From contig JAKLJM010000029.1 in the NCBI GenBank assembly GCA_023151145.1, forward strand, positions 1 through 12,237: a stretch of DNA of 12,237 bases, written 5' to 3'. A program made the translations under genes and the position numbers. The stretch's first letter is position 1, and each line of letters starts with the position of its first letter. The notes under the pieces are model-generated. The model made no database searches and was not told where the DNA came from. It worked only from the letters and a program-made list of their open reading frames with translations. Shown here one piece after another: positions 6,315 through 12,237 of the stretch. The DNA comes from Bacteriovoracaceae bacterium (GTDB lineage Bacteria; Bdellovibrionota; Bacteriovoracia; Bacteriovoracales; Bacteriovoracaceae).

Positions 6315-7828
6315 TATCTTCCTCTCTTTCTAAATTTGCGTTCAATCTCTTGTGAGCCTGCAGATGCAGACTCAACAACTTCAGGTGTTACAAAAATAAC
6401 AAACTGTGATCGATTCGTAGAATAGCGACGTGACTTTAAAAATGAAAATAATGCTGAACCATTTTCAATTGATTCATTGGTCACTGGATCTTTATCATAA
6501 TCTGTTGATGTTTTATTTGTAACAACTCCACCAATCACCGCTGACTCTTGAGATTTTACAACAACCTGAGTATCGATAGAATTATTGAAAGTCGTTGGTG
6601 GTGTACTTTCAGATGTAGCATCGACACTTATTGAAATTTTTAAATTAATTTTTTCTTCCTGGAGTGCGGTTGGAGTCATATTCATATTAAAACCCGCAGT
6701 CGCTGTACCCGTTCGAGCGTTATCACCTGTCCCAATTTGAAACGGAATTGAAGTGGTTTTTTTAATAGATGCTGCTACATTTTCTTTTGTGAGTACAACC
6801 CCAGATTGAACAACTCTTGCATACCCCGCACTCTTCGCAGAATTTAGTTTGGGGAATAGATTTGAAATGGTTGCTGCCAATGTATTACTTGAAGATGTTG
6901 TCACACCACCATTTTCGCTTCTACCTATCGAAATCGACCCTCCACTATCTCCAATAGTTGGAGTCCAGCTAAAATTAAACAAACGATCATACCCTTTTGT
7001 TAGTTCAACAAATTGAGCTGTAAGTTTATATAACTTAGGCGGTGGTTCTGGCTTTGGTTTCTGATTTATGCTTAACATGTTTTCAAATGCATTTCTTTTT
7101 ATTTGCTGAACAGCATCCGCTCTTCTTGCTAAGTTTTGAATTTGATCTGGTAGATAAGCTTTTGCAATTTGCTCAGCTTTATCACTTTGTTCTTTAGATT
7201 CTACGATTCCTTCAATCCAAAAAACTCCATTAACAACTCTAACCGTTACATCTTTCAAGCCACTTTTCTGCATTTCTTCTTGCATCTTTCTTGCAATAAT
7301 TAATTGAGTTTGTGGTGAGAGTTCAACTAAACGTAGAACGTCAGGATATTTATCTAAAATAACTACGACTTTTCCGATATCTGCCGGGACAACAATTTGT
7401 CCGCCAACATAAACAGAGTCTCCCTTCAATCCAATTTCTAAACCTTCAACATCTCCGAGCAACTCTTTTAATTGACCAACAACTCGAGCTTGATCTGAAG
7501 ACGTAATGGCCAATAAAAATTGTTCCTTCACATCACCATTCGCATCGCGAACAATCAATGACGTTTCACCTGGCTTTAAAGGATTTAAAACAATTTCTTT
7601 TTTTGATGGGGCAACTTGTGCTTCGACTAATCCCTCATTACCAATTTTAATAATCGTATTTGGAATGAAATCAAACTTAAGTACTTTGGGAATAAATACG
7701 ACCAACTCAACTCTTTTTAAGTTTGCCTGAGCTTGTTCTTCTTGTGCCTTTGTTGCCATTGAGCAACAAAAGAAAAAAAGAGAAAATAGAAAAACTAAAA
7801 TTCTTTTACTGACCACCACGGCCCTCAT
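6314..7828 (-). CDS. cpaC: CpaC/RcpA outer-membrane secretin of the Tad pilus
   Basis: This 504-residue protein has a hydrophobic signal segment (about 9-26). A pilus-type N-terminal domain at about 36-110 includes VPSKKEIVLNPLKPGETSLIV-like residues (VAPSKKE at 72-78). A BON-like domain follows (about 115-230), then a Pro-rich hinge KPKPEPPPK (257-265). The secretin core (about 268-485) contains LTKENVAASIKKTTSIPFQ, VIGGVV (431-436) and the terminal signature FVIFVTPEVV (476-485). Multimers form the outer-membrane gate through which the Flp pilus exits. The gene overlaps the end of cpaB by 23 bp. GTG codons four and five residues in could be the true start because the overlapping GAGG lies closer to them, so the exact start is uncertain. 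The stop overlaps the next start by 1 nt. Confidence 0.94.
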   Translation of the reverse strand: MRAVVVSKRILVFLFSLFFFCCSMATKAQEEQAQANLKRVELVVFIPKVLKFDFIPNTIIKIGNEGLVEAQVAPSKKEIVLNPLKPGETSLIVRDANGDVKEQFLLAITSSDQARVVGQLKELLGDVEGLEIGLKGDSVYVGGQIVVPADIGKVVVILDKYPDVLRLVELSPQTQLIIARKMQEEMQKSGLKDVTVRVVNGVFWIEGIVESKEQSDKAEQIAKAYLPDQIQNLARRADAVQQIKRNAFENMLSINQKPKPEPPPKLYKLTAQFVELTKGYDRLFNFSWTPTIGDSGGSISIGRSENGGVTTSSSNTLAATISNLFPKLNSAKSAGYARVVQSGVVLTKENVAASIKKTTSIPFQIGTGDNARTGTATAGFNMNMTPTALQEEKINLKISISVDATSESTPPTTFNNSIDTQVVVKSQESAVIGGVVTNKTSTDYDKDPVTNESIENGSALFSFLKSRRYSTNRSQFVIFVTPEVVESASAGSQEIERKFRKRGR

Positions 7829-8630
7829 TCTTGTACTTTTCTAAAAAGTATAATTTCGCTTCTTGTGCTTCATCTCCTAAGACATCGTAAATCTGAGTTG
7901 CCTTTAAATTTGACAACGTCTTATCTGAATTATTTCTTAGTGCTAAAGATAAAGGAGCATTTCCGTAAATTTGAATAAACGCTAATTTTTGAACTTCATA
8001 TGGCTCTAGTTCAAGCGTAATAGTGTTATATGATGTATATGTATTTAAATTCATCGTTTTAATAACTCGAGGGGTTTCCACTCCATAGATGGGAATAGAG
8101 TTCGTCATACTCATACCAGTTGATAAAACTAAAACATCTTGAAGAATTGTTCGTGTCTTTTGTAGATCTTTTCTTGCACCTTGAGAAATATCAATTGCTG
8201 CAAGTACATCTACTCGATCCCCTGGTTTAATTAAGCGCCCAACAGAATCTTTTTCTGTAATGTTAATGGCGACCGCTCTTTTCCCAACCGCAATTTGTCG
8301 CGACAAACCTGTCTTAGATCCAGGATATGTCACTCTTGGGCCAGTGATTTGTTCACCTTTAAGAATTGGAACTGTAGCAATTGTATTTTCTAAATCTTTA
8401 ATCGAACGAAAACTTCCCGGCTGTAAAAAGTTTTTTGGAACAGTGGTGATGACCAATTTAGAATCATCTATAAGTTCTAATTCTTGGATGTCTTCTTTGG
8501 CTGTTACAACTGTAACAGGGACACCGTACTGATTTATCAGCGCACTTTTTTGATCATCGATGTAGGTATAAACCATCATCATGGCAAAGGCTGCAATAAC
8601 TAAGGCAAGTGTTAGGGCTCGTGTATTCAT
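7806..8630 (-). CDS. cpaB: CpaB/RcpC Flp pilus assembly protein
   Basis: This 274-residue periplasmic protein is held by one N-terminal membrane segment (about 5-23). A SAF domain follows (about 36-100: VPVTVVTAKEDIQELELIDDSKL and VPILKGEQIT), then the RcpC domain (about 110-235) with VGKRAVAINI and LIKPGDRVDVLA. These are the classic CpaB signatures. The protein associates with the secretin encoded just downstream. The start is preceded by AAAGAGG about 11 nt away. The gene opens a second block of the operon after a 101-bp gap that holds a candidate promoter, so the machine genes may be transcribed partly apart from the pilins. Confidence 0.95.
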   Translation of the reverse strand: MNTRALTLALVIAAFAMMMVYTYIDDQKSALINQYGVPVTVVTAKEDIQELELIDDSKLVITTVPKNFLQPGSFRSIKDLENTIATVPILKGEQITGPRVTYPGSKTGLSRQIAVGKRAVAINITEKDSVGRLIKPGDRVDVLAAIDISQGARKDLQKTRTILQDVLVLSTGMSMTNSIPIYGVETPRVIKTMNLNTYTSYNTITLELEPYEVQKLAFIQIYGNAPLSLALRNNSDKTLSNLKATQIYDVLGDEAQEAKLYFLEKYKNEGRGGQ

Positions 8631-8665
8631 TGGTCATTCAACCTCTTTAAAAGACTAGCATTTCT

Positions 8666-8694
8666 ATTTTATCAGAGAGTTGTGATCTAATTAA
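8666..8694 (-). promoter_or_regulatory. Candidate extended -10 promoter before cpaB
   Basis: In the 101-bp gap between the TadF-like gene and cpaB the minus strand has TGATAAAAT (a TGN-extended -10, 5 of 6 to TATAAT) with a weak TTAATT 17 nt upstream. A start near 8659 would leave a leader of about 29 nt. No terminator is seen in the gap, so read-through from the pilin block is also expected. Confidence 0.42.
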
Positions 8695-8731
8695 GAATTA
8701 TGAAAATGAGGAAAAGATGTCCTATACCTGA

Positions 8732-9256
8732 CTATTTTGAGAGAGAACAGTTCGCATAACCGATCTGATTGCTTCTACCAGCATCGGTGGGATCTTCGGA
8801 AACATAAAAGCGACCATTTGATTCTACAAATTGGCCAATACAAAGTCCGTATGCCGTGAATGAACGTACAAAACGAGAAGAACCATCTGTTGGCCGATCA
8901 AATCCGTCACACTCTTCTCCATCATCTCCACTTAAAAAATTTAAAACTCGCATACAGCTACCAAAAGAATCTTTTCCACTGTTAGCTTCACGCGCTCTCC
9001 AACCAATAGAATACATCCCTACTCGTTTAATTCCTTGATCGTTTAATTGTTTCAAGTCTTGATAATTTACTCCGTAGGAATTTCCCTTTAACAAATGATA
9101 AAAATAGCCACGAACCGCTTTTTGTTGATTTATAGACATGTTTATAGAATTCCCAAAGGAATAAAAAACGCCAATCAGCATAACTAATAACGGCATAAAA
9201 ATGATGAATTCAAAAAGGGATTGTCCTTTTTGGTTTTTTGAAATTTTAAAAGCCAT
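8732..9256 (-). CDS. TadF-like minor pseudopilin with four cysteines
   Basis: From the chosen start the protein has 174 residues: a short basic leader MAFKISKNQKG, then QSLFEF and a hydrophobic segment (about 15-35). This is the class-III prepilin layout, cleaved after Gly11 with Glu at +5. The exported part holds four Cys (GSCM, EECD, GLCI, ANCS), enough for two disulfides, and an Asp/Gly-rich loop GDDGEECDGFDRPTDG. It is likely a TadE/TadF-family pseudopilin that primes or tips the pilus. A longer frame reaches 9289, but starting there would put 11 unneeded residues before the leader. The start at 9256 gives an 11-bp overlap with the previous gene, the same overlap as at the next junction, and has GGA upstream. 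Confidence 0.85.
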   Translation of the reverse strand: MAFKISKNQKGQSLFEFIIFMPLLVMLIGVFYSFGNSINMSINQQKAVRGYFYHLLKGNSYGVNYQDLKQLNDQGIKRVGMYSIGWRAREANSGKDSFGSCMRVLNFLSGDDGEECDGFDRPTDGSSRFVRSFTAYGLCIGQFVESNGRFYVSEDPTDAGRSNQIGYANCSLSK

Positions 9257-9755
9257 TATCATCCAATGTGGCGAGAGTCTCGCAATCACCTGCTAAAATT
9301 GAAATAGCTCTACATGTTTGTTCTATGGCTTCGATCCTAGTTGGTTCTCGACCTAAAAAGGATTCTGAGCGATGATACACCGGCTCACTTCCCCCAACTA
9401 ATCCAACAGACATTATTTGAGTAAATTCAGAAAAGACTCCAGTGAAAACTTTAAAATTCAAAGATTCTGGGTCATTGATTTTCAACTCTCCATTAAATCC
9501 TGTAATCAATCCATCTGGTAAAAGTCTTTTGTAAACAGCTTTAGCTTGAGTAAAAGCCGCACCATCTCGGTCTGTCGTTCTAGGATTATCATTTGATAAG
9601 AACGCTCTTGAAGCCATATAAGTCGCATAATGAACCATGTAGCCGTTGGTAAAACCAATGGACATCTTTACGAAGAAAAAAAGCATTCCTGTAATAACTG
9701 TAAAAGTTAAAAGAAACTCAATGACTGATTGTCCTTTCTGGTTATTACTTTCCAT
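9246..9755 (-). CDS. TadE-like minor pseudopilin
   Basis: This 169-residue protein has leader MESNNQKG, then QSVIEFLLTF and a hydrophobic stretch (about 13-33), the TadE-type prepilin site with cleavage after Gly8 and Glu at +5. After the membrane segment comes VHYATYMASRAFLS, a TadE hallmark-like region. The soluble domain has a Cys pair near the C-terminus (TCRAISILAGDC). It is expected to be cut by the TadV encoded upstream and to act with the TadF-like partner in pilus assembly. It overlaps both neighbours by 11 bp, so the three genes are translationally coupled. Confidence 0.87.
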   Translation of the reverse strand: MESNNQKGQSVIEFLLTFTVITGMLFFFVKMSIGFTNGYMVHYATYMASRAFLSNDNPRTTDRDGAAFTQAKAVYKRLLPDGLITGFNGELKINDPESLNFKVFTGVFSEFTQIMSVGLVGGSEPVYHRSESFLGREPTRIEAIEQTCRAISILAGDCETLATLDDNGF

Positions 9756-10068
9756 ATTCTGTTACCGGCGAAAAAAAACGAGAAGAATTTGCTTCAGGAT
9801 TATAGTACGTTTTGTGTTTATTATCAGTGTACTCATAAGAATTCGAATCATCGAATCCTTCAATTCCATATCTATAAGTATGACTAATACCAATTCTCAT
9901 AGATTCAAAAAATCCATTACGACCAAAAAACTGTTTAAATTTCGGATGAGAATATAGCGAATACGCTAGTGAGGTAATCACTACGAGCAATAGAATATAT
10001 TCCACTACTGATTGACCGCTTTGGTCTAATGAATATTCATTCGATTTTGCCATCCAAACCACATCCAT
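9745..10068 (-). CDS. Pilin-like protein with Tyr/Asn-rich tail
   Basis: Up to 107 residues. The prepilin site is SG|QSVVEY followed by the hydrophobic helix ILLLVVITSLAYSLY (about 25-39), identical in layout to the Flp pilin. The C-terminal half is unusual: after an FFGRNGFFESMR stretch it is rich in Tyr, Asn, Ser and Asp (YRYGIEGFDDSNSYEYTD and KTYYNPEANSSRFF). It is longer than typical Flp pilins (60-70 residues). Two in-frame starts exist: MDVVW at 10068 and MAKSNEY at 10053. Neither has a strong Shine-Dalgarno sequence, and both overlap the end of tadV (by 43 or 28 bp). A minor pilin or adhesive subunit is likely (inference); I do not recognise the tail. Confidence 0.82.
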   Translation of the reverse strand: MDVVWMAKSNEYSLDQSGQSVVEYILLLVVITSLAYSLYSHPKFKQFFGRNGFFESMRIGISHTYRYGIEGFDDSNSYEYTDNKHKTYYNPEANSSRFFSPVTEYGK

Positions 10069-10532
10069 GCGATAAAGATTACTGGTGCATAGGTAAACTT
10101 TTTTCCGAACAGTTTTTTTATTCCATTAACGTCATAAGTTTTGGCCATTAACCATATTCTATCAAAGTTTTTCAAAAGGTTGAAAATAATCAACGTACTT
10201 CCAACTATAACAGTCGTGTATAATAAATAAATGAATGCAGTATCTTGAATTTCAATTGGGATTAATAAAAACATTGAAGAGAGGTACTTAGAGTCACCTC
10301 CGCCCATGATTTTCATAAGGAAGAGAATAAATCCAACAAAAATGAATGCAATCGGAAAAATTAATATTTGCCATTTAAACACATAGGTCTGGGGAAATAT
10401 CCACGTTAAGTTTAAAAACAAAAAAATATTTATGATTGGCCAAAAATTAGAAATCATTCTAGTTTTAAAATCAGTGTAAGCAACGAAGAGCAATTGAATG
10501 CTCAAAAATAAATAAACAACCATGGGAATCAT
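10026..10532 (-). CDS. tadV: Prepilin peptidase TadV/CpaA
   Basis: This 168-residue protein with several membrane helices is an aspartic prepilin peptidase of family A24. It shows the two catalytic Asp motifs: AYTDFKTRMISN (Asp21) and MGGGDSKYL (Asp80, the GxGD motif as GGGD). It has no N-terminal methylase domain, as expected of the short TadV/CpaA type. It should cleave after Gly in the five G|Q-x-x-x-E pilin-type proteins encoded around it. The start lies 1 nt after the TGA of the preceding small pilin, with GGA about 8 nt upstream, so the two are coupled. Its end overlaps the next pilin-like gene. Confidence 0.93.
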   Translation of the reverse strand: MIPMVVYLFLSIQLLFVAYTDFKTRMISNFWPIINIFLFLNLTWIFPQTYVFKWQILIFPIAFIFVGFILFLMKIMGGGDSKYLSSMFLLIPIEIQDTAFIYLLYTTVIVGSTLIIFNLLKNFDRIWLMAKTYDVNGIKKLFGKKFTYAPVIFIAWMWFGWQNRMNIH

Positions 10533-10533
10533 A

Positions 10534-10752
10534 TCATTTTTCCATGTTCAAAAAGCTGCTTCCAACAAAGCAATTTTTTTTACATGCTCCCACTGATAAC
10601 TGTTCTGTTAATTCATACGCTAAACTGCCCACGCTCTTTGACATGGTCGTGTTTAAACTCTTTACAAAGTTTACGCTCAAAAAAATCATGAATCCAAAAA
10701 TAAGAATATACTCGATGAGGGCTTGCCCCATCGAGTTTTTGATAATGTTCAT
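10534..10752 (-). CDS. Second Flp-type small pilin with a Cys pair
   Basis: This 72-residue protein has leader MNIIKNSMG, then QALIEYILIFGFMIFLSVNFVK. This is the class-III prepilin site, with cleavage after Gly9, Glu at +5, Tyr at +6 and a hydrophobic helix. Unlike the major Flp it carries a short disulfide-capable motif GACKKNC near the C-terminus. It lies 116 nt after flp and directly before tadV. No clear Shine-Dalgarno sequence precedes the start, suggesting lower expression than flp and hence a minor pilin (inference). Confidence 0.86.
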   Translation of the reverse strand: MNIIKNSMGQALIEYILIFGFMIFLSVNFVKSLNTTMSKSVGSLAYELTEQLSVGACKKNCFVGSSFLNMEK

Positions 10753-10792
10753 GATAATAGAATCAAAGAGGATAAAGAATGTGACAACAGAG

Positions 10793-10822
10793 GAAATCTC
10801 TTCCTATGTTTTAGAAGATTTC
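10793..10822. other. Hairpin in the flp-pilin 2 gap
   Basis: GAAATC/GATTTC arms extended by TTC/GAA with a 2-nt bulge around a 10-nt loop. There is no T-run, so it is not a classic terminator. It may slow RNA decay or partly attenuate transcription between the major pilin and the rest of the operon. Confidence 0.35.
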
Positions 10823-10845
10823 TAGGCTATGCAAAACTTTCGGTC

Positions 10846-10870
10846 AACAAACTTAAATTAAATGTTTGTT
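10846..10870. repeat. Inverted repeat overlapping the flp stop codon
   Basis: Perfect 7-bp arms AACAAAC / GTTTGTT with an 11-nt loop, one arm touching the flp TAA. With the next hairpin (10793-10822) it could protect the 3' end of a processed flp mRNA. It lacks a U-tract. Confidence 0.4.
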
Positions 10871-11060
10871 ATGGACCAGTTTCGATACTATCAACCATTG
10901 TATTTGCTTTACCAAATACACCATCGATAAGTTTACCTAGCTCAGTATCTGCCTTGCCCTTGAATTTGAAAACGATCATGGCAACAACCGCTACAAGCAA
11001 AATATACTCTGTAGAAGTTTGTCCATTTTCATCTTTTAAATAGGCCCAAAAAGCTTTCAT
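10869..11060 (-). CDS. flp: Flp-type major pilin
   Basis: This 63-residue protein is of classic Flp size. The leader MKAFWAYLKDENG is followed by QTSTEYILLVAVVAMIVFKFK: cleavage after Gly13, Glu at +5, Tyr at +6, then the hydrophobic polymerisation helix and a short hydrophilic tail with no Cys. It is the first gene of the Tad operon and has the best Shine-Dalgarno sequence of the cluster (AAGAGGAG, 6 nt before ATG), as expected for the major subunit. Upstream lie a sigma-28-like promoter and an extended -10 promoter. Downstream are two hairpins that may stabilise its mRNA relative to the machine genes. Transcription is divergent from the 6S RNA gene. Confidence 0.94.
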   Translation of the reverse strand: MKAFWAYLKDENGQTSTEYILLVAVVAMIVFKFKGKADTELGKLIDGVFGKANTMVDSIETGP

Positions 11061-11094
11061 AGTGTTCTCCTCTTACCGTAATCCCACTGTCTCC

Positions 11095-11122
11095 TTGTCG
11101 GATATTCGCTCCAGAAACTTTA
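11095..11122 (-). promoter_or_regulatory. FliA (sigma-28)-like promoter of flp
   Basis: The minus strand reads TAAAGTTT, 12 nt, TCCGACAA: 14 of 16 matches to the FliA consensus TAAAGTTT-N11-GCCGATAA, spacer one base longer. It has the same architecture as 3073-3100. The predicted start near 11087 leaves a leader of about 26 nt with the Shine-Dalgarno sequence intact. Confidence 0.75.
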
Positions 11123-11131
11123 GACATAAAT

Positions 11132-11140
11132 ATTATAACA
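11132..11140 (-). promoter_or_regulatory. Extended -10 sigma-70-type promoter of flp
   Basis: The minus strand has TGTTATAAT, a perfect TATAAT with the TGN extension and no recognisable -35. The start would be near 11125, giving a leader of about 65 nt that spans the sigma-28-like element. Two promoters for flp are therefore possible. Confidence 0.55.
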
Positions 11141-11247
11141 CATCGCAAATTTTTCCTGGGTTTTTGGCCAAGATACATCAAATAGTTGTCTAACTAATTG
11201 TTTTTAGGAAAAGTGTAAGTTTTCTCGTCGCCAACATTTTTTTGCGG

Positions 11248-11253
11248 TATAAT
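11248..11253 (+). promoter_or_regulatory. -10 box of the 6S RNA promoter
   Basis: A perfect TATAAT ends 6 nt before the first base of the predicted 6S RNA closing stem (11260). The -35 region is weak (TCGTCG at 11225-11230, spacer 17). The discriminator GATTTTG leads into GGG, a good start site. Confidence 0.75.
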
Positions 11254-11259
11254 GATTTT

Positions 11260-11453
11260 GGGTCGAGGGATTGGCAACAAGCTGGTTCGCTCTACAAAAT
11301 AATATTCGGGAGCGGTCCCTGATCACGGTGTGCAAGCTCATATTTTTTCCGAGAGGAAAATTTCAGTGAGAAGCCTAAAGTGGTTACTAACTGCAGCCAC
11401 CTATTTAATCAATGGGCGGAACCGAGAAGTAAGTCCACCACCTTGGCCCTTTT
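11260..11453 (+). ncRNA. ssrS: 6S RNA
   Basis: About 190 nt, the usual length of 6S RNA, which binds the housekeeping RNA polymerase holoenzyme and acts as a promoter mimic. The two ends pair: GGGTCGAGG with CCTTGGCCC (9 bp with two G-U), followed by GGTTCGC with GCGGAACC. Conserved blocks known from E. coli 6S RNA are present in order: GGTCCCTGA, GGTGTGCAAGCTC, an apical hairpin TTTTCC-GAGA-GGAAAA (11345-11360), then GTGAGAAGCCTAAAG. The 3' strand of the central bubble has its small hairpin GTGG...CCAC (11380-11400). TTTT follows the closing stem. A perfect -10 lies just upstream. It is divergent from flp. The exact 3' end is not certain. Confidence 0.88.
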
Positions 11454-11459
11454 AAATTC

Positions 11460-11488
11460 TTGACACATGCCCACCTTAGATTAATCAT
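11460..11488 (+). promoter_or_regulatory. Candidate promoter of the 178-residue gene
   Basis: A perfect TTGACA (11460-11465) starts right after the 6S RNA. The best -10 at 16-17 nt is weak (TAATCA or AATCAT, 11482-11488). The implied start (about 11494-11496) coincides with the ATG at 11496, and no Shine-Dalgarno sequence is seen, so the mRNA may be leaderless. Confidence 0.45.
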
Positions 11489-11495
11489 TTAAGTT

Positions 11496-12032
11496 ATGAT
11501 TGATCAAACTCAACAACTATCTACTATTGATACAACATGGATTGAATCCTTAGCTCTCGAAGAATTAAATATGGAAGAGTCAGGGATCGTTAATATCACT
11601 GGGCATCTTAATCCTGAATTAATGCTAGAAGAGTCTTCGATTAAATTCATGAATAATCTCAAAGATAAGTTTGAATTGTATGTTAATACCTTCAATCGTT
11701 ACCGCACTCAATCTGGGGCAACAACTGGTATTAAAATGTTTAAAATTTCAAATACCGTAAATGACTTCATGTTATTTAGAAATTCTTTACGTTTAGTTTT
11801 TGCTAGAAAGGCCAATGATTGTATTTCGATTGGATTTATTGCTAATGGAAAAGATATTTTTGCTGCTCGCTTAAGCATTAATGATCGTCATGGCTCACAA
11901 TCGATGCATGAGCTTCGTGCCCATGTTGGAGCTTTTGGAAAAATCACTTGGAGATTCAACGGAGAACCAGTTGATGTTGATTCTTTGGTTCGTCACTACT
12001 TAACAGAATTCATCGTAAACTCTGCTCGTTAA
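11496..12032 (+). CDS. Unrecognised cytoplasmic protein
   Basis: 178 residues, no signal peptide and no membrane segment, so probably soluble and cytoplasmic. The first 45 residues are acidic (many Glu, EELNMEESG). Residues 75-178 look like a compact alpha/beta fold, with alternating hydrophobic strands (IKMFKISNTVNDFMLF, LRLVFAR, ISIGFIANGKDIFAARLSI, GKITWRFNGEPVDVDSLV) and a C-terminal helix. I recognise no family. The gene follows the 6S RNA by about 42 nt on the same strand and could be partly co-transcribed with it, as ygfA is in E. coli, but it is not ygfA. No Shine-Dalgarno sequence precedes the ATG; an internal Met26 is a weaker alternative start. The stop abuts the stop of a convergent gene with no gap. 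Confidence 0.82.
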   Translation: MIDQTQQLSTIDTTWIESLALEELNMEESGIVNITGHLNPELMLEESSIKFMNNLKDKFELYVNTFNRYRTQSGATTGIKMFKISNTVNDFMLFRNSLRLVFARKANDCISIGFIANGKDIFAARLSINDRHGSQSMHELRAHVGAFGKITWRFNGEPVDVDSLVRHYLTEFIVNSAR

Positions 12033-12237
12033 TTAAATAAAAGAAACACCTTCACCTTTTTTCACAGTCCCTTTGCTTTTATCGGCACCTTTAAATCTTT
12101 TATAGGTAAATTGTAAACTCTCTCTAATCGTTGGTAGCTTCAAACGTAAAACACCTTCAATGTTCAAAATATCCATTTTAAAATAGTGATGTTCGTTGGC
12201 TCGATTCAGTGTGACTGATTTCAAGATAGGAAAAAAC
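12033..12237 (-). CDS. C-terminal end of an unrecognised protein (cut by right edge)
   Basis: The minus-strand frame is open from the right edge to TAA at 12033-12035, giving about 67 residues. An in-frame TTG at 12222-12224 is not a convincing start because the frame continues past it, so the gene probably begins outside the window. The visible end is basic (FTYKRFKGADKSKGTVKKGEG). It shows predicted strand-like segments (YFKMDILNIEGVLRLKL) and no membrane segment. I recognise no family. It converges on the 178-residue gene with adjoining stop codons and no visible terminator, so overlapping antisense transcripts are likely. Confidence 0.5.
   Translation of the reverse strand, partial: FFPILKSVTLNRANEHHYFKMDILNIEGVLRLKLPTIRESLQFTYKRFKGADKSKGTVKKGEGVSFI

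Noticed and set aside
9257..9289. Upstream start (9289) for the TadF-like gene
   Set aside because: It would add an atypical 11-residue extension before a complete prepilin leader and a 44-bp overlap with the preceding gene. The 9256 start repeats the 11-bp overlap of the neighbouring junction.
11260..11453. SRP RNA, tmRNA or a riboswitch
   Set aside because: The closing stem, central bubble hairpin and the GAGAAGCCTAAA and GTGTGCAAGCTC blocks fit 6S RNA. There is no tRNA-like end, no SRP tetraloop context, and the next gene has its own -35 box after the element.

Overview
The window comes from a low-GC, AT-rich Gram-negative genome. It most resembles the predatory bacteria of the Bdellovibrionota, and the AT-rich Bacteriovorax/Peredibacter side fits better than Bdellovibrio itself. 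This placement is inference: a Tad (type IVb, Flp) pilus operon runs straight into a secreted YD-repeat protein gene and a small secreted-protein gene. That order recalls the Bdellovibrio host-interaction (hit) locus, where bd0109 and bd0108 lie beside flp/tad genes. No sequence search was possible.

Layout. At the left edge is the end of a plus-strand gene (1-333), closed by a bidirectional terminator. Two near-duplicate small secreted-protein genes follow on the minus strand (375-557 and 797-979). Each has its own terminator and a sigma-54-like -24/-12 promoter. A third relative (1191-1385) lies 13 nt downstream of the YD-repeat gene (1399-3057), and the pair ends at a strong terminator. From 3105 to 11060 the minus strand carries the Tad machine. 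In transcription order it is: Flp pilin, a second small pilin, prepilin peptidase TadV/CpaA, a Tyr/Asn-rich pilin-like protein, TadE-like and TadF-like pseudopilins, CpaB, secretin CpaC, a CpaE-CpaF fusion ATPase, and TadB. TadC, TadD, CpaD and TadG are not in the window.

Divergent from the pilin gene is a well-supported 6S RNA (about 11260-11453, plus strand). It is followed by an unrecognised cytoplasmic 178-residue protein (11496-12032), whose predicted transcript may be leaderless. At the right edge is the C-terminal end of an unrecognised minus-strand gene.

How the genes fit together. Five exported pilin-type proteins share the same G|Q-[TSA]-x-x-E-[YF] processing site and would be cut by the local TadV. 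The fused CpaE-CpaF would supply positioning and power, TadB the inner-membrane platform, and CpaC with CpaB the outer-membrane exit.

The most unusual regulatory signal is a pair of promoters with the same architecture, TAAAGTTT-N12-TCCGA[CT]AA, close to the FliA/sigma-28 consensus. One lies before flp and one before the YD-repeat/small-protein pair. This suggests that one alternative sigma factor co-ordinates pilus production with a hit-like sensor pair, while two extra small-protein paralogs are under sigma-54-type control.
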